DNA from: an uncultured Acidobacteriota bacterium
GTDB taxonomy: Bacteria > Acidobacteriota > Terriglobia > Terriglobales > Acidobacteriaceae
Length of the DNA stretch: 10,845 bases
Assembly (NCBI GenBank): GCA_903832475.1
Contig: CAILBQ010000644.1
Coordinates: 1-10,845 of the forward strand
Reading direction: 5' to 3'
Part shown: positions 7,401 through 10,845 of the stretch, in pieces
How the letters are laid out: every line of letters starts with the position of its first letter
Numbering within the stretch: the stretch's first letter is position 1
Notes under the pieces: generated by a model
Databases searched by the model: none
What the model saw: only the letters and a program-made list of their open reading frames with translations
Told to the model about the DNA's origin: nothing
Program-made: the position numbers and the translations under genes

Positions 7401-8159
7401 CGAGGGTCCGACATAGAGGAAGTCGTAATCGCTTCCCGCCGCTGTGAGTTCAGGACGCACCTGGTGGGTGGTGCTGTTGTAAATGCCGCGCGGGCCCTTT
7501 CTGGCCATGGACCGCGGATGAAAGTCGTTGAGGGTCGTGATACCTGCTATGACCGGTGCGAGGGCCGCGGGGATCTGCGGATCGGAGACGTTGGCGTGAT
7601 GCATCTCGCCGTTCAGTTCGAAGAGATGAATCGAGGTGTGAAATGCCTCCTGCACCTGGCCGGCGGTTCCTGAAAACTCGATGGCGGTGCGTCCGGCGGT
7701 TGGACCCTGCACCGAAAATCCATGCGACTCGAGCCACGCAGTGACGGCGGCAATGTCGGAATCAGCCGCACCCCACTCTGCGCCGAACTGGGCCGGAGTC
7801 AGCCAGCGGTGGAAATTGGGCGAATTTTTGTCATGCATCGATTGAATCAGAGCGCGGAGGGCGTCTTCCCGATCTGCGCTTCGCTTGAGCAGCAGCAGCA
7901 TCCGGTCGGCAGGGGTGGAAGGAGAAACGGCCCCGCGATCGGCGGCCCGCCTGGCCTGCGGACTGACATTGCCCGACAGGATGACGCGATCCGACTCGTT
8001 GACGGCCTGGCTGATCAGGCCGACCGAATTGCGTCCTTGATTGACTAGCGCTTGTGAACCGGCGCCCGCGAACACGATACCAGCCAGAATCAAAAGGCAC
8101 GACAGAGCGCGGCGTTGACGAGAACGTATCAAGGATGGGGAGGTGCGGGGGAAAACCAT
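4497..8159 (-). CDS. Sedolisin (S53) preproprotease with Ig-like repeats and C-terminal membrane hairpin
   Basis: The product is an exported serine-carboxyl endopeptidase of 1220 residues. Sedolisins act at acid pH outside the cell and remove their own propeptide. Order: signal peptide (about 1-37, Arg-rich start then LSCLLILAGIVFAGAG); pro-kumamolisin propeptide (about 50-215, with FHRWLTPAQFGAEWG); catalytic domain (about 240-715). The catalytic Glu333 and Asp337 lie in VEAYLDTEVAGGIAPGA, the oxyanion Asp419 in SSGDSGSAGC, Ser620 in GVGGTSAAAPAFAG, and the calcium-site Asp698 in YDLATGLGS; all key residues are present. Three Ig-like repeats follow (about 725-820, 825-938, 945-1040), then a last domain (1045-1220) interrupted by two membrane segments around RRRAWK. 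It is far longer than a basic sedolisin (about 550). I chose ATG 8159 because GAGG stands 9 bases upstream; ATG 8174 is also possible. The frame stays open to 8438, but that upstream stretch does not look coding. Likely role: extracellular protein degradation, probably cell-anchored. Confidence 0.92.
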   Translation of the reverse strand: MVFPRTSPSLIRSRQRRALSCLLILAGIVFAGAGSQALVNQGRNSVGLISQAVNESDRVILSGNVSPQARRAADRGAVSPSTPADRMLLLLKRSADREDALRALIQSMHDKNSPNFHRWLTPAQFGAEWGAADSDIAAVTAWLESHGFSVQGPTAGRTAIEFSGTAGQVQEAFHTSIHLFELNGEMHHANVSDPQIPAALAPVIAGITTLNDFHPRSMARKGPRGIYNSTTHQVRPELTAAGSDYDFLYVGPSDAATIYNTPVPALNPAASGNAYDGTGVKIGILGDSNITPSQVTNYRALFGISKLFPHAATTPVVILDGSKNPGVNGDAVEAYLDTEVAGGIAPGAQVYLYTAADTAVDNGLNLATSRAVNDNLVDVLNVSFGECEGGLAYAGNQFFAAMWEQAAAQGISVTVSSGDSGSAGCDDPNSQTQAYYGLMVNGLASTPYNIAVGGTDFAALAGPDGSGANFTNYVTASNDPTTLRSAKQFIPEVPWNNTFSNFPPGVLANNSAAPDPYANIVAAGGGKSNCEEGFFNGSSFTCIIGYQKPSWQTGPGVPADMARDLPDVSMFAANGLYYAAWGICTDQDKDANGSSIQDCTPGSNGLPPDEFYLYGVGGTSAAAPAFAGVLALVKQATGERQGQANYVLYNLARTAPSSFHDVKTGNNAVPCAAGTPNCAKNSAGSNYLSGYNAAGGYDLATGLGSVNASALVANWISAGLLPTTTQLTLSPATIEHGQYVTANVTVTASSGSPTGNVSLTALANPPSLKLARSVGAYALDAAGTTGPTSINSLPGGSYNVVAAYGGSGEYAVSTSTRHSVVVTPENSTVQLLISSFNPVTNAKVNVTPYGYYLGLAARPCGVHSFLGGNDADICQDGIPTGSVTFKANASTVATVGLSSIGSAVANGYFLNAGSYTIAADYSGDNSFNPGVGQLPLVITKGVTQISMTASATSYSGQPLTFKVQLATDSAALAPTGMVAIENGTTILAEVPLQGLPGGSNLASGTATITTSNIPQGKHQLHAEYLGDVNYAASASNSILVTGKPYFTLADTTTKLSSEHSTGVATIATTSEGGYAGTINYTCALVSGSSTSASPECAMSPATETLTAGGQTFPVMLVFGIGSKLPPGITLGSNTEPHKGKWLAAGGTALACCLLFAVPARRRAWKSLLSLLLLVVVVSGMAACSTPDKRIAAGTYTFKVIGTDSTDKTNVSSATVTVRVL

Positions 8160-8236
8160 ATTTGTAAACCTCATGGAACGGTCGCGCGCAGGGCGGCGAT
8201 TGGATGGCCGGATTGGGCTTGCTCCGGAGACAGGCA

Positions 8237-8250
8237 TGAATGCGCATTCA
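8237..8250. promoter_or_regulatory. Perfect 14-bp palindrome in the sedolisin leader
   Basis: TGAATGCGCATTCA equals its own reverse complement. It lies 77 bp upstream of the chosen sedolisin start in non-coding DNA. A perfect palindrome of this length suits a dimeric regulator; by simple base odds one is expected in about 2% of regions this size. No regulator is known to bind it. Confidence 0.4.
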
Positions 8251-8379
8251 ATGAATCGGTCCCGCTTGAAACCGGCGTCGGCACGTGAACCAACCCTCTG
8301 CGTGCCACGACATCTGCGATTCACATTCCCCTGCGCACAAGATCGTGGGCGAGGAATCGTAACTTGCTCCGCGCAGATC

Positions 8380-8437
8380 GGTAACCAGCGCATGGTTGCC
8401 AATGGTTGGCCGAGTACCCACGTTCCTAGAGTACCCA
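8380..8437. repeat. Cluster of short repeats upstream of the sedolisin gene
   Basis: GGTAACCA (8380-8387) is an inverted copy, with one mismatch, of TGGTTGCC (8393-8400). A second direct copy, TGGTTGGCC, begins at 8403, one helical turn (10 bp) further. Then GAGTACCCA occurs twice (8412-8420 and 8429-8437), 17 bp apart. This density of half-site-like repeats suggests protein binding sites in the sedolisin control region, though none matches an operator I know. Confidence 0.35.
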
Positions 8438-8501
8438 CTGGGCTCTCATGCGGATTACAACTTTCGGGGAACCCGTTGCCGGACGCGGAACATGAAGCCT
8501 G

Positions 8502-10322
8502 CTAGAGGCGGTAGCGCCCCAGCGCCAGGAAATGCCTGGCCACGGCGCGCTGCATCGCGACGGAATCAGCAGGCACGACGCGCGCCAAGCGACGCAGGAC
8601 GGCAAGCTGAATGCCGAGCGCATCGCCTTCGCTGGAGGCGGCCAGAACGCGCCGCGCCGCTTGCTCAACGCCGCTGAGCGCTTCGTCAGCAAACGCAGCC
8701 ATCATGCTTGCAGCAATGGCGGCCGATCCGGAACCTGCCATGGCCAGCTTTTTGGCGCGGAGAATCCCCGATTCCAGGGCGAAGACGGTGGTGATGCAAT
8801 CGGCCAGGTCGGCCATCACTTCCTGCTCGTCCTGCAAGCCGGCCATGAAGCGCTGCGAGGCGGTGCCGGCGGCGAGGAGGAAGATTTTTCGGATCCGAGT
8901 CAGGACGCGCGTTTCCCGCTCCAGGGGCGCCCCGGTGTCTTCTTCTTCCGAAAGCGCCGGCTGCATGATCTCGTCCATGAGCTGTTTGATCGCGGGCAGC
9001 AGGGCCAGCTTGCCGCTCAAGGCTCGCTTCATCAGCCAGCCGGTAATGATCAGGCGGTTGATTTCGTTGGTGCCTTCAAAAATGCGGTTGATGCGCTGAT
9101 CGCGGAAGATGCGTTCGGCCGGGTAGTCCTCAACGTAACCGTTGCCGCCCATGATCTGAATCAGCTCATCGGAGACGTAGGACAGCATTTCCGATCCATA
9201 GACTTTCAGGATTGAACACTCGACTGCGTACTCTTCGATCTGCTTCTGCGTTTCTTTCGCGCTGCCGACGCCGGCGTCGTCGAGCTTTGCCAGCGCGGCA
9301 TCCATCATGCCGACGGTGCGGTAGGACATGCTCTCGTTGACGAAGAGCCGGATGGCGCTGGTGGCGATCTTGCGCTGGATCAAGCCAAACTCCGCAATCG
9401 GCTTGCCGAATGCCTTACGCCCGTTGGCGTAGGCGATCCCGGCGTCGATAGCCTGCCGAGCGGAGCCGTTGCAGGCTGCGCCCAGCTTGAAGCGACCCAT
9501 GTTCAAAATGTTGAAGGCGATCTGGTGGCCTTTGCCCACTTCTCCCAGCAAGTTCACTGCGGGAACGAGGCAATCGGCAAATGCCACGGCGCAGGTTGAC
9601 GAGCCGCGTATGCCGAGCTTGTGCTCTTCTTTGCCCACGGAGAGCCCCGGCGTCTCGCGCTCCACAAGGAAAGCGGAAAATTTCTCGCCATCTACCTTGG
9701 CAAAGACGATGAACAGGTCCGCAAGGCCGGCGTTGGTGATCCACATCTTTTCGCCATTGAGGCGATAGTGCTGCCCATCGCCGGAGAGAACGGCGCGGGT
9801 GCGAATGTTCATGGCATCCGAGCCGGAGGTCGCCTCGGACAGGCAATAGGCCGCTACCCACTCCATCGAGAGCAGCCTGGGAAGGTATTTGTGCTTTTGC
9901 TCTTCGGTCCCGTACCAGAGGATGGGCAGCATGCCAATGCCGGTGTGCGCCCCAAATGCGGTTGAGAAACTGCCTGAAGCGGAAATGCGTTCAGCGACCA
10001 GCGCGGAGGTTGTTTTATCCAGCCCCAGGCCGCCGTATTCTTCGGGAACATCGACTGCGGCCAAGCCCAGGTCGGCCGCCTCGCGCATCAGATTGCGCAT
10101 CACTCCCGGCTCTTTGGTCTCGATTCGGGCTGCGGCCGGCATGACCTGTTCCTTCGCGAACCTGGCCGCGGTGTCGGCAATCTGTCTTTGCTCGACGCTC
10201 AGGTCTTCCGGCGTGAAAACCTCCTCCGGTGTCCGCTCTTCCAGCAAAAAACTTCCGCCTGGGGCAGCGATGACGGCTGAAACCCGGGAATCCTGGCTCG
10301 GCGATGACACGGTGGTCGACAT
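8502..10322 (-). CDS. Long-form acyl-CoA dehydrogenase (FadE/VLCAD-like)
   Basis: This cytoplasmic FAD enzyme would form the trans-2,3 double bond of a fatty acyl-CoA in the first step of beta-oxidation, passing electrons to an electron-transfer flavoprotein. The product has 606 residues, like the long bacterial FadE and VLCAD type and unlike the 380-residue short forms. Seen in order: N-terminal helical domain (about 45-155); the family signature CLSEATSGSD (160-169) and MWITNAG at the FAD and substrate site; the second signature QIMGGNGYVEDYPAERIFRD (389-408); and catalytic Glu416 in RIFEGTNEI. A helical extension (about 440-606) follows, as in VLCAD-like enzymes. The ATG at 10322 is set by AGGAGG (10338-10333) 10 bases upstream; an in-frame GTG at 10349 lies before that site and is unlikely. 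No fadA or fadN partner is visible. Substrate chain length is inferred, not shown. Confidence 0.92.
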   Translation of the reverse strand: MSTTVSSPSQDSRVSAVIAAPGGSFLLEERTPEEVFTPEDLSVEQRQIADTAARFAKEQVMPAAARIETKEPGVMRNLMREAADLGLAAVDVPEEYGGLGLDKTTSALVAERISASGSFSTAFGAHTGIGMLPILWYGTEEQKHKYLPRLLSMEWVAAYCLSEATSGSDAMNIRTRAVLSGDGQHYRLNGEKMWITNAGLADLFIVFAKVDGEKFSAFLVERETPGLSVGKEEHKLGIRGSSTCAVAFADCLVPAVNLLGEVGKGHQIAFNILNMGRFKLGAACNGSARQAIDAGIAYANGRKAFGKPIAEFGLIQRKIATSAIRLFVNESMSYRTVGMMDAALAKLDDAGVGSAKETQKQIEEYAVECSILKVYGSEMLSYVSDELIQIMGGNGYVEDYPAERIFRDQRINRIFEGTNEINRLIITGWLMKRALSGKLALLPAIKQLMDEIMQPALSEEEDTGAPLERETRVLTRIRKIFLLAAGTASQRFMAGLQDEQEVMADLADCITTVFALESGILRAKKLAMAGSGSAAIAASMMAAFADEALSGVEQAARRVLAASSEGDALGIQLAVLRRLARVVPADSVAMQRAVARHFLALGRYRL

Positions 10323-10332
10323 ACAGGGAAAA

Positions 10333-10338
10333 CCTCCT
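10333..10338 (-). promoter_or_regulatory. Ribosome binding site of the acyl-CoA dehydrogenase gene
   Basis: AGGAGG on the minus strand stands 10 bases before the ATG at 10322 and decides the start. Confidence 0.75.
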
Positions 10339-10557
10339 GGCAAGGCCACCTTACGCCACGGGGCAGCGCAGGGGCAACCAAACTCCTTCGCTGCACCCTC
10401 TTACTTGTTGTGTTCCAATGCCATCTTGCACCAAAGGGTACGGAATACAATCAGGTAGTTCCGCGATAGCTTAGAAACGCTGATAACCTTGAATCTGGAG
10501 GGCCCTCTGCCTACAGCGCTGCAATTTGGCTCGAATCTGGCTAGCCGCTCGCTGGCC

Positions 10558-10845
10558 ATGCTGTTGCTGCGCCTTCCGCATACGGCCGCTCTCTGGCTGT
10601 TGCAGCACCAGACTGGCTGGAAGCATTTCCTCAAGGCTCAGTATGCCGACCAGACTTTCCAGGGACTGTACAAGTGGAATCCGTTTGACGCGGCGCTGCT
10701 GTTTCCTTACTTTGCCGTGATGATTGTGCTCGCCATCTACGGTGTGCACCGCTATCAGCTGGTCTATCTCTACTTCAAATACCGCAAGAACTATAATCCC
10801 GAGCCGGCCTCCCACTTCGAAAACTTGCCCCGCATCACTGTACAG
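10558..10845 (+). CDS. Cellulose-synthase-like family 2 glycosyltransferase, N-terminal part only
   Basis: The frame is open to the window end, giving 96 residues from the first ATG. A membrane segment at about 45-62 (AALLFPYFAVMIVLAIYG) is followed by VHRYQLVYLYFKYRKNYNPEP and then ENLPRITVQ, which in membrane family 2 glycosyltransferases is the first strand of the catalytic domain (usually LPxVTVQLPIFNE). The DXD and QXXRW motifs would lie outside the window. The family transfers sugars from nucleotide donors to polysaccharide or lipid at the inner membrane. The start is uncertain: ATG 10558 has no ribosome site; the frame is open from 10459, and GGAGGG at 10497-10502 precedes in-frame CTG 10507, with TTG 10489 also possible. 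It diverges from the dehydrogenase. The assignment rests on the N-terminal pattern only. Confidence 0.65.
   Translation, partial: MLLLRLPHTAALWLLQHQTGWKHFLKAQYADQTFQGLYKWNPFDAALLFPYFAVMIVLAIYGVHRYQLVYLYFKYRKNYNPEPASHFENLPRITVQ

Larger units (their letters stand above)
8160..8501. other. Intergenic region between the acyl-CoA dehydrogenase and sedolisin genes
   Basis: This 342-bp stretch follows the dehydrogenase stop and precedes the sedolisin start, both on the minus strand. It contains the 14-bp palindrome and the short-repeat cluster, plus a weak inverted pair GGCACG (8280-8285) and CGTGCC (8301-8306). The ribosome site GAGG for the sedolisin is at 8172-8169. I cannot identify promoter boxes, a terminator or a small gene with confidence. 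Confidence 0.5.

Noticed and set aside
8160..8438. N-terminal extension of the sedolisin to an ATG at 8438
   Set aside because: The extra residues are Arg- and Cys-rich with no family similarity and would bury the signal peptide. A ribosome site supports the start at 8159.
10424..10451. Possible plus-strand promoter (TTGCAC and TACAAT) before the glycosyltransferase
   Set aside because: The spacer is only about 14 bp, too short for a normal sigma-70 promoter, and there is no other support.

Overview
The window joins two unrelated DNAs. Bases 1 to about 910 are AT-rich (about a third G+C across the non-repetitive part) and carry an incomplete gene for a collagen-like protein. From about base 917 to the end the sequence is G+C-rich and reads as one ordinary bacterial chromosome segment. 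Its gene set suggests Acidobacteriota (class Terriglobia or a relative): a very long sedolisin with Ig-like repeats and a C-terminal membrane hairpin, a YtxH protein beside a DUF948-like protein, a secreted beta-propeller, and the N-terminus of a cellulose-synthase-like glycosyltransferase. This lineage call comes from recalled family patterns, not from a search.

Layout: (1) 3-~910, plus strand, collagen-like fibre-type protein, 5' end outside the window. (2) ~905-922, abrupt junction into the middle of mnmA, out of frame. (3) ~917-1810, plus strand, mnmA without its N-terminal ATP-binding part. (4) 2926-1823, minus strand, exported YncE-like beta-propeller, convergent with mnmA (12 bp apart). 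(5) 3577-3005, minus, DUF948-like membrane-anchored protein. (6) 4166-3732, minus, YtxH-family protein; a strong hairpin lies between it and the DUF948-like gene. (7) 8159-4497, minus, 1220-residue sedolisin (S53) preproprotease. (8) 10322-8502, minus, long acyl-CoA dehydrogenase. (9) from about 10558 to the end, plus, N-terminus of a family 2 glycosyltransferase, divergent from the dehydrogenase.

The genes do not form one pathway. Genes 4 to 7 all concern the envelope or secretion and share a strand, but their spacing (78, 154 and 330 bp) and the hairpin argue against one tight operon. The sedolisin leader (8160-8501) holds a perfect 14-bp palindrome and a cluster of short repeats, which are the best candidates for regulatory sites. 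I saw no tRNA, rRNA, CRISPR array, insertion sequence or defence system. The most notable point is the junction near base 910, most likely a chimeric join (assembly or amplification) of an acidobacterial chromosome with AT-rich, possibly viral, DNA. I do not see a convincing new multi-gene system.
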